A DNA stretch of 64,000 bases from an uncultured Phascolarctobacterium sp. (GCA_900541915.1 UQLS01000004.1:1-64000), one strand, 5' to 3'. Positions 35,349 through 43,887 are shown, counted from the first letter of the stretch. Numbers and translations: made by a program. Notes: a model not told the origin generated them from the letters alone.

Positions 35349-35362
35349 TTAGCTTTCGCTAA
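35349..35362. promoter_or_regulatory. DtxR-like operator upstream of the feoA -35
   Basis: TTAGC-TTTC-GCTAA, a perfect-arm palindrome just upstream of the -35 box. Confidence 0.6.
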
Positions 35363-35423
35363 CTCTTTTTAAAAGTTAGTATTTTATTACTTATCGTCCA
35401 GGTATGTTTAGGCTGAATAAAAT

Positions 35424-35457
35424 AAGGCAGTACGACATCTTTCAGTCATACTGCCTT
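35424..35457 (-). terminator. Terminator of the metal P-type ATPase gene
   Basis: AAGGCAGTACGAC pairs with GTCATACTGCCTT (one mismatch or wobble), with T-rich sequence beyond on the minus strand. Confidence 0.75.
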
Positions 35458-35461
35458 TGGT

Positions 35462-37753
35462 TTATCTGTGCATATATAAAAGTCTGATGGAATTGAGTAC
35501 GCACAGCAGCGCCACACCGCTGTCGGCAAAGACTGCTGCCCACATGGAAGCGTAGCCGAAAGCGCCTGCTGCCATGATAGCTGCCTTCACTGCCAGAGCG
35601 AAAACTACGTTCTGCCAGGCAATAGCTGCCGTGCTGCGCGCCAGAGCCAATGCCTGCGGCACTGCACCCATATCTGATTTCATAAATACCACGTCTGCTG
35701 CTTCAATAGCCGCATCCGCACCGCTGCCCATAGCTGCACCTACATCGGCACCCGCCAGCACCGGTGCATCGTTAATGCCGTCGCCAACAAACATTACCGG
35801 CCCATATTTTTCGCGCAGCTGCTGCAGATGAGTAAATTTATCCTGCGGCAGTAATCTGCCGTGAGCTTCCTTAATACCTGCCTGCTTAGCTACCGCCTCT
35901 GCTTCCTCCTGGCTGTCGCCGGTAAGCATAATTACTGCCAAGCCCTGCTGCTGCAGTTTTTTCACTGCCGCCGCAGCATCTGCCTTTAGAGTATCGCTGA
36001 TAATGATACGTCCCAAATACTGTCCGTTGCGGGCAGCCAGCACCTCACTGCCGGAAATTGCTTCCGCCTGCGGCACATCAGCAACACCATAACGCTGCAT
36101 AAGCTTTCTGTTGCCGCATAAAAGCTCGTCAGCACCTATACGCACTGCCAAGCCTTCACCGGCAACCTCCTGAAAGCTTTCCGGCTGCAGCAGTTCCAGA
36201 CCACGGCTGCGCGCTGCCTGCACAATGCTGACTGCAATGGGATGTACGGAAGCCTGTTCCGCACCGGCGCAAAGCTGCAGCAGTTCTGCTTCCGTTACGC
36301 CTTCTGCAGGCAGCAGCTTCTGTACGGCAAATTCACCCTTTGTTACCGTACCTGTCTTATCCAGCACTACCGCCGCCACATTCTTCAACGCTTCGATAAC
36401 GATGCCGCCTTTAAAGAGAATGCCGCGTCTGGAAGCCGCACCGATGCCGCTGAAAAACGCCAGCGGCACACTGAGCACCAAAGCGCAGGGACAGCTGATA
36501 ACCAGAAAGGTCAGCGCCGTATAAATCCAGTACTGCCACTCGCCAGTTACAAGTGACGGTACAATAGCCGTCAGCACTGCAAGACCAACTACTACAGGAG
36601 TGTAGACCCGGGCAAAACTGGTAATGAAACGGTCGATATGGGGCTTGCTGGCTGCAGCCTTCTCCACCGAATCCAAAATACGGGACACCATGGACTCTGC
36701 CAGTACCTTTTCTACCCTCAGTCTGAGCATGCCGCTGGTATTCACGCAGCCGGACATTACCCTGTCGCCGCTGTGTACAGCAATAGGCACAGGCTCGCCG
36801 GTAATAGCAGAAGTATCCAGCAAGCTTTCTCCTGCTACAATCACGCCGTCCAGTGGTATACGGTCGCCTACGCGTACCAGCAGCACATCGCCAACTTTAG
36901 CTGCAGCAGCATCAATCTCCCGCACGCCGTCTGCCGTTTCCAGCTGCACTGTTTCGGGACGCAGATCTACAGCTTCCATAATCTGACTGCGGCTTTTTTC
37001 CACTGCCAGTTCTTCAAAATATTCGCCTACACGATAAAAGAGCATAACGCCAACAGCTTCTTCCCAGGCGTTGATGGCAAAAGCACCCAGCGTTGCAATA
37101 GTCATGAGAAAGTTTTCATTCAACGCATGTCCTTTCAGCAGACTGCGTGCCGCCGCCATGATGATACTGCGGCCTAAGATAAGGTAAGCCACCAACAGCG
37201 CCGGTAAATGATAGGCCTCCGGCAAAACTCCCAGCCATTCAGCAGCAATAAACAACACGCCGCCGCTGATAATTTCTGCCAGTGAGCGCTGACGGGCGGA
37301 CAATCCTTTCGACTTAGCTGCTCCTGCCTGCTTGGCTGCAGTACCGCTTTCTTCTACAGATATTCCTTCTTCGATACTGTCGCAGACCTCCTGCACTGCT
37401 GCTAAAAGATCAGCGCCACTTTTAACCTGCACCTGCAGTTTTTTCGTAGCAAAGGTTAAGAGCGCTGCTTCTACCTCCGGCAGCTGCCCTACTGCGCGTT
37501 CAATTTTGGCACCGCAGTTGGCGCAGCCCAGTCCCTGCAGCAGATAGGTGCGGGTTAAAACTCCTTCGCCGTCTGATGCAAGTATCGTGCGTACCTCCTC
37601 CATATGTTCTGCCTCACAGCAGGTATGTTGATGTTCTGCATGCTGCCCGCCGCAGCAGGAAGTATGCTGATGGTTACATTCACAGCCATGTTCAGTTTCA
37701 TGTCCATGCTTATGCAAAGTACAGGAATCATGCAGCTGCTTTTTCTCCGTCAT
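35462..37753 (-). CDS. cadA: Zn/Cd/Pb-exporting P1B-type ATPase
   Basis: A 763-residue heavy-metal ATPase. The N-terminus is His/Cys-rich (HKHGHETEHGCECNHQHTSCC...), followed by a heavy-metal-associated domain with GLGCANC. Membrane helix 6 carries the CPC motif (ISCPCALVLSVP), the phosphorylation site is DKTGTVTKG, and the ATP domain has SVHPIA and GDGINDAP. CPC with a His-rich tail indicates Zn2+/Cd2+/Pb2+ export. The ATG at 37753 has AGGAGG. Three SmtB-like palindromes lie upstream; no regulator gene is nearby. Confidence 0.93.
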   Translation of the reverse strand: MTEKKQLHDSCTLHKHGHETEHGCECNHQHTSCCGGQHAEHQHTCCEAEHMEEVRTILASDGEGVLTRTYLLQGLGCANCGAKIERAVGQLPEVEAALLTFATKKLQVQVKSGADLLAAVQEVCDSIEEGISVEESGTAAKQAGAAKSKGLSARQRSLAEIISGGVLFIAAEWLGVLPEAYHLPALLVAYLILGRSIIMAAARSLLKGHALNENFLMTIATLGAFAINAWEEAVGVMLFYRVGEYFEELAVEKSRSQIMEAVDLRPETVQLETADGVREIDAAAAKVGDVLLVRVGDRIPLDGVIVAGESLLDTSAITGEPVPIAVHSGDRVMSGCVNTSGMLRLRVEKVLAESMVSRILDSVEKAAASKPHIDRFITSFARVYTPVVVGLAVLTAIVPSLVTGEWQYWIYTALTFLVISCPCALVLSVPLAFFSGIGAASRRGILFKGGIVIEALKNVAAVVLDKTGTVTKGEFAVQKLLPAEGVTEAELLQLCAGAEQASVHPIAVSIVQAARSRGLELLQPESFQEVAGEGLAVRIGADELLCGNRKLMQRYGVADVPQAEAISGSEVLAARNGQYLGRIIISDTLKADAAAAVKKLQQQGLAVIMLTGDSQEEAEAVAKQAGIKEAHGRLLPQDKFTHLQQLREKYGPVMFVGDGINDAPVLAGADVGAAMGSGADAAIEAADVVFMKSDMGAVPQALALARSTAAIAWQNVVFALAVKAAIMAAGAFGYASMWAAVFADSGVALLCVLNSIRLLYMHR

Positions 37754-37772
37754 CTTCTGTCCCTCCTATTAT

Positions 37773-37792
37773 ATATGAGCAATTATTCATAT
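37773..37792. promoter_or_regulatory. SmtB/CzrA-like operator 1
   Basis: ATATGAGCAATTATTCATAT matches the ATATGA-N8-TTCATAT pattern of ArsR/SmtB-family zinc or cadmium sensors. It lies between the promoter region and the ATPase start. Confidence 0.65.
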
Positions 37793-37824
37793 AATATCTA
37801 AAAATTTTTAGCAGCTGTCAAAAT

Positions 37825-37844
37825 ATATGACTAAGTATTCATAT
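37825..37844. promoter_or_regulatory. SmtB/CzrA-like operator 2
   Basis: ATATGACTAAGTATTCATAT, the same palindrome, directly upstream of a TTGACA box on the minus strand. Confidence 0.65.
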
Positions 37845-37888
37845 ATGTTCTATACAACTGCTTATGTTCTTCTTGGCTACATTATAAC

Positions 37889-37908
37889 ATATGAACAACT
37901 ATTCATCT
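37889..37908. promoter_or_regulatory. SmtB/CzrA-like operator 3
   Basis: ATATGAACAACTATTCATCT, next to a TATAAT on the minus strand. Third copy of the same motif in 140 bases. Confidence 0.6.
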
Positions 37909-37958
37909 ATAGTTTTTTGAAAAAATTTATTTCTAATTTTACTGTTTTTATTTATCAA

Positions 37959-37998
37959 AAAAGCACTGTGAAAACTTTTCAGCTCTCACAGTGCTTTT
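37959..37998. terminator. Terminator of autotransporter 2
   Basis: AAAAGCACTGTGA pairs with TCACAGTGCTTTT, T-rich in both directions. Confidence 0.8.
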
Positions 37999-38036
37999 GC
38001 ACATATCTTTATGGAATTTGGAAAATACTACATTCT

Positions 38037-39905
38037 TTAGAAGCTGTATACAGCCTGTACGTTACCACTGAAACCTTCACGCTGTCCAGCATAGCCACGC
38101 ATACTTAAATCAAAACTCCAGGGAGAATCACTGCTTGGCTGATAGTTCACGCCAACTTCTGCCATGTAGCTGCTTCCCTTCAGGCTTTGCTGCGGTGTGC
38201 TCATATTTTCAACCCTCATATCAGCATCACCATTAAATTCATATTCATACGCTAAGCCGTAATAAGTACTGAATTTATTTTCTTTATTAGTCGTCAGTCT
38301 TGCACCAATCCTCAGTCTATCACTGGTTATACCGTCCAAATCAAACTTATCGCCAGCTACAGTAAAAGTATCCCCTTCCGTATAGGTATGGAAGAGTTTA
38401 CCGTAAATATCAAGGTCTTTATCTGCATCAAGACTAATTATTTTACCTACTCCGATATGAGCGCCATAATAGGTACTTTCAGACTTGTAACCATAGCTGT
38501 TACCAGCACCATCTCTCAAGGCATCTTTCATTTCATTTTTCAGCAGGCCGGCTCTCAAACTGCCTTCTGTATAAACTCCGTTATCTTGTTCAAAGCGAGC
38601 TGCTACACCGCCACCGTTGTACACTACATTACCATCGCCGCGGAAGAAGTCATCATTGAAACTATTATATGTTCTGTAAGTACCACTGCCATTTTCAAAA
38701 AATGCGCCCCAGCTGAAATCACCATTGCCAACATCTTTTTCATTACCAACACCAACAATGCCGCTCCAGCCATTTATTTTAAGGTCACTGTTTACATCAT
38801 ATTTACTGTGGTTACCATGTACTGCAGCAAAAGTCTTAACACCATATTTATCGTCGCGGCTCAAGGTATCAAGACTATCAGAAATAAGGTCAGTTCCCTG
38901 ATTGACAAAGGCCGCTGCTACCGCATGATTCTGCGCTACTAAATGCGTCTGCGAATTCTGCATAAGGTTTGTGATAGTATACTTGAGTTTACTACCATCA
39001 GTAACGCTTACCGTTCCTGTGCCAACCAATGCCACACCGGCACTAAAATCTTCGCTTACCGTTACATTGTCTTTATTTATTCCTAACTGAATAGGATCTC
39101 CAAACTCATCTTCACTTTTAATAATATACATACTTTGATTTACAGCCGGTTTCGTACCACCCGCAAGACTGAGAAGATTGATTTTCGTATTTTTCAAACT
39201 GTCTCTACTAGCAAGATCAGTAATTTTAAGAACAGTCCCACCATTTTTCCATTGTATATTTTTAAAATCTATGCTATTAAAATTTTCTGCTTTTTTTACA
39301 GATCCGCTCCAACCATCAATAACAAGCTTATTATTCGTAAGCGTAACAGTATCATCATAACTATCGCCGCCACTTAAATAAGCCTCTTCTAAATTTGCCG
39401 CACCACTAATTGTAATAGTATTACCACTTACAGTACTAGGGTTAGTAGTTTGAGTATAGCCTCCATAAATAATCCCCTCTATTGTGCCGCCACTGATATT
39501 AACTTTATTATTTGTAGCACTAGTAACGCCTAAACCACCAGCAATATAACCAGTCATATCAATATTACCACCAGTGATATTTACTGTATTACCATTAGCG
39601 CTACCCCTCATTGTCGCTCCGCCGGTAATCATATCAACCTTACTAAATTTACTGCCGGCAATAGTAAGGGTATTAGAACTTACGTTACCTTGTACTGACA
39701 AACCACCTATAATCTCAGTAACTTTAGAATCTAACGCAGAGTCTACATGAACATTACTGCCCTGAGCTTTTGTTCCAGCATAAGCCCATGTCATACCATT
39801 TTGAACTACTTTTCCACCAGTATTTGCCGCCCAAGCAGCAGTAGTTCCCAGCATACCAATGGCTAAAATGCTGATCATTACACTGTACTGTAAATTTCTT
39901 TTCAT
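38037..39905 (-). CDS. Autotransporter 2
   Basis: A 622-residue autotransporter. Signal peptide 1-26 (MKRNLQYSVMI...TTAAWA), a short beta-helix passenger with repeated N-x-V-NISGG rungs, a conserved linker module with VDGW/IDGWSGSVKKAENF, and a barrel of about 280 residues ending GNVQAVYSF. The ATG at 39905 has GGAGGTG seven bases upstream; a GTG three codons before is rejected. The barrel is closely similar to autotransporters 1 and 4. No riboswitch is visible upstream, only a weak Fur-like half site (39964-39973). Divergent from the thioredoxin fusion gene. Confidence 0.9.
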   Translation of the reverse strand: MKRNLQYSVMISILAIGMLGTTAAWAANTGGKVVQNGMTWAYAGTKAQGSNVHVDSALDSKVTEIIGGLSVQGNVSSNTLTIAGSKFSKVDMITGGATMRGSANGNTVNITGGNIDMTGYIAGGLGVTSATNNKVNISGGTIEGIIYGGYTQTTNPSTVSGNTITISGAANLEEAYLSGGDSYDDTVTLTNNKLVIDGWSGSVKKAENFNSIDFKNIQWKNGGTVLKITDLASRDSLKNTKINLLSLAGGTKPAVNQSMYIIKSEDEFGDPIQLGINKDNVTVSEDFSAGVALVGTGTVSVTDGSKLKYTITNLMQNSQTHLVAQNHAVAAAFVNQGTDLISDSLDTLSRDDKYGVKTFAAVHGNHSKYDVNSDLKINGWSGIVGVGNEKDVGNGDFSWGAFFENGSGTYRTYNSFNDDFFRGDGNVVYNGGGVAARFEQDNGVYTEGSLRAGLLKNEMKDALRDGAGNSYGYKSESTYYGAHIGVGKIISLDADKDLDIYGKLFHTYTEGDTFTVAGDKFDLDGITSDRLRIGARLTTNKENKFSTYYGLAYEYEFNGDADMRVENMSTPQQSLKGSSYMAEVGVNYQPSSDSPWSFDLSMRGYAGQREGFSGNVQAVYSF

Positions 39906-40215
39906 AAAAAACACCTCCTATTATCTGTTAAGCCGTTATTATGAAACAAGTATTACTTTTTTCATAATCATTCACTCTTCCATATTTATTGTAACATTTG
40001 CAGATATAATTTGTATAGCAAAAACGCTGATTACAATATATTGATAATTTTTTATTTATACATAATTATGTAAATCTTTTATTTTTAAGATTTTATCATT
40101 CTTATATTATAAAAAAATAAATCAAACTTAAAAAAGCCAAAATTTTTTTCTCATATTGTCAAATTTACTGCCATTATTTTATTAAATACAAATTTTATCT
40201 TTCATAAAATACCTC
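39906..40215. other. AT-rich divergent intergenic region
   Basis: Control region between autotransporter 2 (left) and the thioredoxin fusion (right). It contains the ATAATCATTC half site at 39964-39973, shared with the autotransporter 1 promoter box, and long A/T tracts. No ORF or stable structure was seen. Confidence 0.4.
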
Positions 40216-40244
40216 TAAACAAAAATCATTATTTATTGTATAAT
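40216..40244 (+). promoter_or_regulatory. Promoter of the thioredoxin fusion gene
   Basis: TAAACA at 40216-40221 and TATAAT at 40239-40244, 17-base spacing. Confidence 0.55.
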
Positions 40245-40307
40245 AGTATCAGAACATTTACGCGTCTGTCGCGTTATCTTCATAAATATATTAAGGAAGT
40301 GAAACAC

Positions 40308-41573
40308 ATGGCTATTATTTATCCTACCGCTGCTGAATTTAAACAGATGCTGGCAGAAAAGAAAACTTTCCTTGCAGATTTTTTCGCCACCTGGTGCGGC
40401 CCCTGCAAAATGCTGAGCTACGTACTGGAAGACATTGACAAAGAACTGGGCGATAAAATCGACATTGTCAAAATTGATATTGATAAAGAGCCTGCTCTTA
40501 CCGAAGAACTGGATATCACCATTATCCCGACACTCTTCTTTATTAAAGACGGTGAGATTCTTTCCCGCTATTCCGGTTTCCTGCCCCGTGAACGTCTGCA
40601 GGCACGTCTGGAAAAACTGCTGGGCAACGAGCCGCCAGTCGAAGCTGCTCCCCCTGCTGATTATGACCTCATTATTATCGGCGGCGGCGCTGCCGGTCTG
40701 ACCGCTGCCATCTACGCCCGCCGTGCCGGTCTGAAAACACTGGTGCTGGAAGCATACGCTCCCGGCGGCAAGCTGATTAAGACCTTTGAAATCGAAAACT
40801 GGCCCGGCAAAAAGAACGTCAGCGGTTCCCAGCTTGCTTACGACATTTACGAGCAGGCCATGGAACTGGGTACGGACTATTTCTATGAAAATGTTACCTC
40901 TGTCAGTGCAGGCGACATCAAGACTGTTGACTGCGCCAGCGGCAAAACCTTCCGTGCTCCGGCAGTTATCGTCGCTACCGGAACGGTAGAACGCACGCTG
41001 AACATCCCCGGCGAGCTGGAAATGATTGGCCGCGGCATCAGCTTCTGCGCAGTCTGCGACGCTGCTTTTTACCGCAACAAGCCGGTTATCATCGTCGGTG
41101 CCGGCAACGCTGCCTTTGAAGAATCCCTCTATCTGGCGGAATTTGCTTCTGATATAACAATTCTGGCCCGCCGTGACAAATACAGCGCCGAGCTTATCAC
41201 TCAGGAAAAAGTTGCGCAGAATCCTAAAATCAAGGTACTGCCCTTCCGTACACCCCAGGAAGTACTCATTGAAAACAATCATGTGGCAGGTATGCGCGTG
41301 CTGAACACCCAAACCGGTGAGGAAGAAATTTACAAGGCGCACGGTATTTTCCCCTATATCGGCGCTGACCCGGCTACCGACTTTGTCAAAGAGCTGGGCA
41401 TTACCGATAAGCAGGGCTACATGACTGTTAAAGATGATATGTCTACCTCCGTACCCGGTATTTACGGTGCCGGCGACGTGTGCGCCAAAGTACTGCGTCA
41501 GGTAGTTACCGCTACCAATGACGGTGCTATCGCTGCTCAGAGCGCGCTCAAATATCTGCGCGAGCGCCGCTAA
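40308..41573 (+). CDS. Thioredoxin / thioredoxin-reductase fusion
   Basis: A 421-residue fusion. Residues 1-107 are a thioredoxin with WCGPC (Cys30, Cys33) and the cis-proline IIPT at 74. An EPPVEAAPPA linker follows, then a flavoprotein reductase with FAD loop GGGAAG at about 125-130 and redox motif CAVC (Cys247, Cys250). The NAD(P) site is altered: GAGNAA replaces the usual GGGDSA and ARRDKYSAE stands where HRRxxFRA is usual, so the electron donor may not be NADPH. Known plant and mycobacterial fusions have the opposite domain order. The ATG at 40308 has AAGGAAG upstream. Confidence 0.93.
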   Translation: MAIIYPTAAEFKQMLAEKKTFLADFFATWCGPCKMLSYVLEDIDKELGDKIDIVKIDIDKEPALTEELDITIIPTLFFIKDGEILSRYSGFLPRERLQARLEKLLGNEPPVEAAPPADYDLIIIGGGAAGLTAAIYARRAGLKTLVLEAYAPGGKLIKTFEIENWPGKKNVSGSQLAYDIYEQAMELGTDYFYENVTSVSAGDIKTVDCASGKTFRAPAVIVATGTVERTLNIPGELEMIGRGISFCAVCDAAFYRNKPVIIVGAGNAAFEESLYLAEFASDITILARRDKYSAELITQEKVAQNPKIKVLPFRTPQEVLIENNHVAGMRVLNTQTGEEEIYKAHGIFPYIGADPATDFVKELGITDKQGYMTVKDDMSTSVPGIYGAGDVCAKVLRQVVTATNDGAIAAQSALKYLRERR

Positions 41574-41580
41574 GAAATAC

Positions 41581-41609
41581 TTGACAAACGCCGCTCTTAA
41601 TCTTACAAT
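41581..41609 (+). promoter_or_regulatory. Promoter of the CDF exporter gene
   Basis: TTGACA at 41581-41586, 17 bases, TACAAT at 41604-41609; eight bases after the thioredoxin fusion stop. Confidence 0.85.
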
Positions 41610-41661
41610 ACGCTTAATAACTTCAATATAAAAAATCTCTTTGCACTGCATTTTAGCTACA

Positions 41662-41748
41662 GTACAATCTGATCAGGCGTTAAACCTGCTGGTTTTTAGC
41701 AGCCGGGCCCACACGGGCAGCAGACATTCTGCGTCTGCGGGACAGTAT
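41662..41748 (+). promoter_or_regulatory. NiCo (czcD-type) riboswitch
   Basis: The order CTGATCAGGC, GCAGCCGGGC, GGGCAGCAGAC, TCTGCGGGACAGT matches the four-helix junction of the Ni2+/Co2+-sensing czcD riboswitch. It sits in the leader of a CDF exporter, its classic target. Metal binding should favour helix 4 (GCAGAC/GTCTGC) and so switch expression on. Confidence 0.9.
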
Positions 41749-41773
41749 ACTACTATTCCGCAGGCGTTTTTGT
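41732..41773 (+). terminator. Riboswitch-controlled terminator before the CDF gene
   Basis: TCTGCGG pairs with CCGCAGG, followed by GTTTTTGTTT. The left arm is shared with aptamer helix 4, so the two structures exclude each other. Confidence 0.7.
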
Positions 41774-41806
41774 TTGCCTGCAGAGGATTTGGGAGGATAA
41801 TATATT

Positions 41807-42757
41807 ATGATGAATTTTGTTAATGAAGAAGAACGCATAGCCATGGTGGTGTCCGTCAACAGTATTATCGCCAACCTGGTACTTTCACTGGGCAAGCTGG
41901 CAGCCGGCATCGTCGCCAACTCTGCGGCCATGATTTCCGACGGTATCCACTCCGCTTCCGACGTTTTCAGTACCCTTATCGTTATGGCAGGCGTGCGCTT
42001 TTCCAATAAGGCTTCCGATGACGAGCACCAATACGGCCATGAACGTCTGGAATGTGTGGCAGCCATTATTCTGGCAGTAATGCTGACGCTGGTTGCCCTC
42101 GGCATTGGTTACAGCGGTGTGCAGAAGGTGCTGTATGCCGATGCTGCTGATCTGGTAATCCCCGGACAGATGGCGCTGTGGGCCGCCGTAATCTCCATCG
42201 TAGTGAAAGAAGCCATGTTCTGGTACACCAAACGTGCTGCCGATAAAATTAACTCCGGCGCGCTGATGGCCGATGCCTGGCATCACCGCAGCGATGCCCT
42301 TTCTTCCGTGGGCAGCTTTGTAGGTATCCTTGGTGCGCGCATGGGCTATCCTATTTTAGACCCGGTAGCCAGTATCGTTATCTGTGCCATGATTTTATAT
42401 GCAGCCTACGAAGTATTTGCCGATGCCATGAACAAGATGGTTGACCGCAGCTGCGATGCTGAAACCAGCAGCCGTCTGGAGGCACTGATTGAAAAGGTTC
42501 CCGGCGTAGAGCATGTGGACAGCCTTTATACCCGTATGTTCGGCAGCCGTATCTATGTGGATGTGGAAATCAGCGTTAAAGATGATCTGACCCTGCTGGC
42601 AGCCCATCACATTGCCGAAACAGTTCATACCGCTATCGAAGCTAACTTCCCGCTGGTTAAGCACTGCATGGTACATGTCAACCCCGTCAGCGAAACCCAC
42701 CACGACCTCTGCCCTGTACTGCCGCCGGAACTGCGTCCCGGTGCCGAGCACAAATAA
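41807..42757 (+). CDS. Cation diffusion facilitator, likely Co2+/Ni2+ exporter
   Basis: A 316-residue CDF protein with six membrane helices and a cytoplasmic C-terminal domain. Metal sites are SDGIHSASD on helix 2 and HHRSDALSS on helix 5; the C-terminal domain has histidines in HHIAETVH. The start is ATG 41807 with GGGAGG upstream. The NiCo riboswitch in its leader implies Co2+ or Ni2+ as the substrate, although the family also moves Zn2+, Fe2+ and Mn2+. In a B12-dependent organism cobalt homeostasis is a sensible role. Confidence 0.93.
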   Translation: MMNFVNEEERIAMVVSVNSIIANLVLSLGKLAAGIVANSAAMISDGIHSASDVFSTLIVMAGVRFSNKASDDEHQYGHERLECVAAIILAVMLTLVALGIGYSGVQKVLYADAADLVIPGQMALWAAVISIVVKEAMFWYTKRAADKINSGALMADAWHHRSDALSSVGSFVGILGARMGYPILDPVASIVICAMILYAAYEVFADAMNKMVDRSCDAETSSRLEALIEKVPGVEHVDSLYTRMFGSRIYVDVEISVKDDLTLLAAHHIAETVHTAIEANFPLVKHCMVHVNPVSETHHDLCPVLPPELRPGAEHK

Positions 42758-42762
42758 GCTGT

Positions 42763-42791
42763 TTGACAAAAAAAACTGCACTTTGTAGAAT
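42763..42791 (+). promoter_or_regulatory. azlCD promoter
   Basis: TTGACA at 42763-42768, 17 bases, TAGAAT at 42786-42791. Confidence 0.75.
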
Positions 42792-42814
42792 ATTATTATC
42801 TTTACAAAGTGCAG
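42776..42814 (+). promoter_or_regulatory. Inverted repeat over the azlC -10 and ribosome binding site
   Basis: CTGCACTTTGTA (42776-42787) pairs perfectly with TACAAAGTGCAG (42803-42814). The left arm touches the -10 box and the right arm runs into the AGGTG ribosome binding site, so it may be an operator or a translation-blocking hairpin. Confidence 0.55.
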
Positions 42815-42822
42815 GTGTTATA

Positions 42823-43515
42823 ATGAATAAATATAAAGCGGCCTTTGCCGCGGCTTTTCCTTTAACGCTGCCAATCTGTGCGGCGTTTTTATTTTTGGGC
42901 ATGTCCTATGGCGTACTCACTGTCAGCAAGGGCTTTTCCGTCTGGTATCCCTTTTTTATGAGCCTGTTAATCTTTGCCGGCTCCATGGAATTCGTTACCG
43001 TAGGTTTGCTGCTTTCTGCCTTTGACCCCGTAGGTGCCTTCTGCATGGCGCTCATGATTAACTCCCGCCACCTTTTCTACGGCATTTCCATGCTGGAACG
43101 CTTCAAAGGGCTGGGCTGGAAAAAGCCCTACCTTATTTTTGGCATGTGCGACGAATCTTTCTCCATCAACTGCTCGGCAGCCATCCCTCCAGGTATTGAT
43201 AAGGGCTGGTTCATGCTCTTTGTCACCGCCCTCAATCAGCTGTACTGGGTAGCAGGCGCTACCTTGGGCGGACTGCTGGGCAGCAGCGTTTCCTTTAATA
43301 CTAAGGGACTGGACTTTGTGCTCGCAGCGCTCTTTATTACTATCTTTGTCAGTCAGTGGCAAAGCAGCGAAAATCATCAGTCGGCTCTGGCAGGTCTTGT
43401 GATTTCGGCGGCTTGCCTGGCGATATTCGGAGCGCAGCAGTTTCTTCTGCCGTCCATGCTGCTGATAGCCGCGCTGTTTATCTACTTTTACTATCGGGGA
43501 GGTAAGAAAGCATGA
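42823..43515 (+). CDS. azlC: AzlC-family branched-chain amino acid exporter, large subunit
   Basis: A 230-residue membrane protein of the AzlC/YgaZ family with several hydrophobic segments (LPICAAFLFLGMSYGVL, SLLIFAGSMEFV, NSRHLFYGISM). With AzlD it exports branched-chain amino acids or analogues. The ATG at 42823 has AGGTG upstream; an earlier in-frame start lies inside the promoter and is rejected. It overlaps azlD by four bases. Confidence 0.92.
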   Translation: MNKYKAAFAAAFPLTLPICAAFLFLGMSYGVLTVSKGFSVWYPFFMSLLIFAGSMEFVTVGLLLSAFDPVGAFCMALMINSRHLFYGISMLERFKGLGWKKPYLIFGMCDESFSINCSAAIPPGIDKGWFMLFVTALNQLYWVAGATLGGLLGSSVSFNTKGLDFVLAALFITIFVSQWQSSENHQSALAGLVISAACLAIFGAQQFLLPSMLLIAALFIYFYYRGGKKA

Positions 43516-43841
43516 CGCTTACACAAGAATTCATCACCATTGCGGCCGCAGTACTGGGAACTATGGCAACGCGTTTTCTGCCCTTTCTGCTTTTCCCGGC
43601 CCATAAAAAAACACCTCCTTTGGTGCTTTTTTTAGGACGACTGCTGCCCCCTGCCGTCATGGGCATGCTGGTAGTTTATTCATTGAAGGATGTACAGCTT
43701 TTAAGCAGTACTCACGGGCTGCCGGAAGCGCTTGCCATTGCTCTTTTGGTTGCACTGCAGCTTACACTGCGCAATGCCCTCGTAACTATCGGCGTCAGCA
43801 CCATTTTTTATATGCTGCTGGTACAGAAAATATTTATATAA
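43512..43841 (+). CDS. azlD: AzlD-family branched-chain amino acid exporter, small subunit
   Basis: A 109-residue protein with three or four membrane helices (AAAVLGTMATRFLPFLLF, LLPPAVMGMLVVYSL), the partner of AzlC. The ATG at 43512 overlaps the azlC stop and GGAGG lies inside the azlC end, giving translational coupling. A terminator follows within ten bases. Confidence 0.92.
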   Translation: MTLTQEFITIAAAVLGTMATRFLPFLLFPAHKKTPPLVLFLGRLLPPAVMGMLVVYSLKDVQLLSSTHGLPEALAIALLVALQLTLRNALVTIGVSTIFYMLLVQKIFI

Positions 43842-43846
43842 AAAAA

Positions 43847-43887
43847 CCAATAAAAAAGCAGACACCTGTTGTCTGCTTTTTTATTGG
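43847..43887. terminator. Terminator of azlCD
   Basis: A perfect 18-bp stem (CCAATAAAAAAGCAGACA with its complement) and five-base loop, able to work in both directions. Confidence 0.88.

Noticed and set aside
40233..41651. A 472-codon minus-strand open frame
   Set aside because: Antisense of the thioredoxin/reductase fusion, which has clear active-site motifs.
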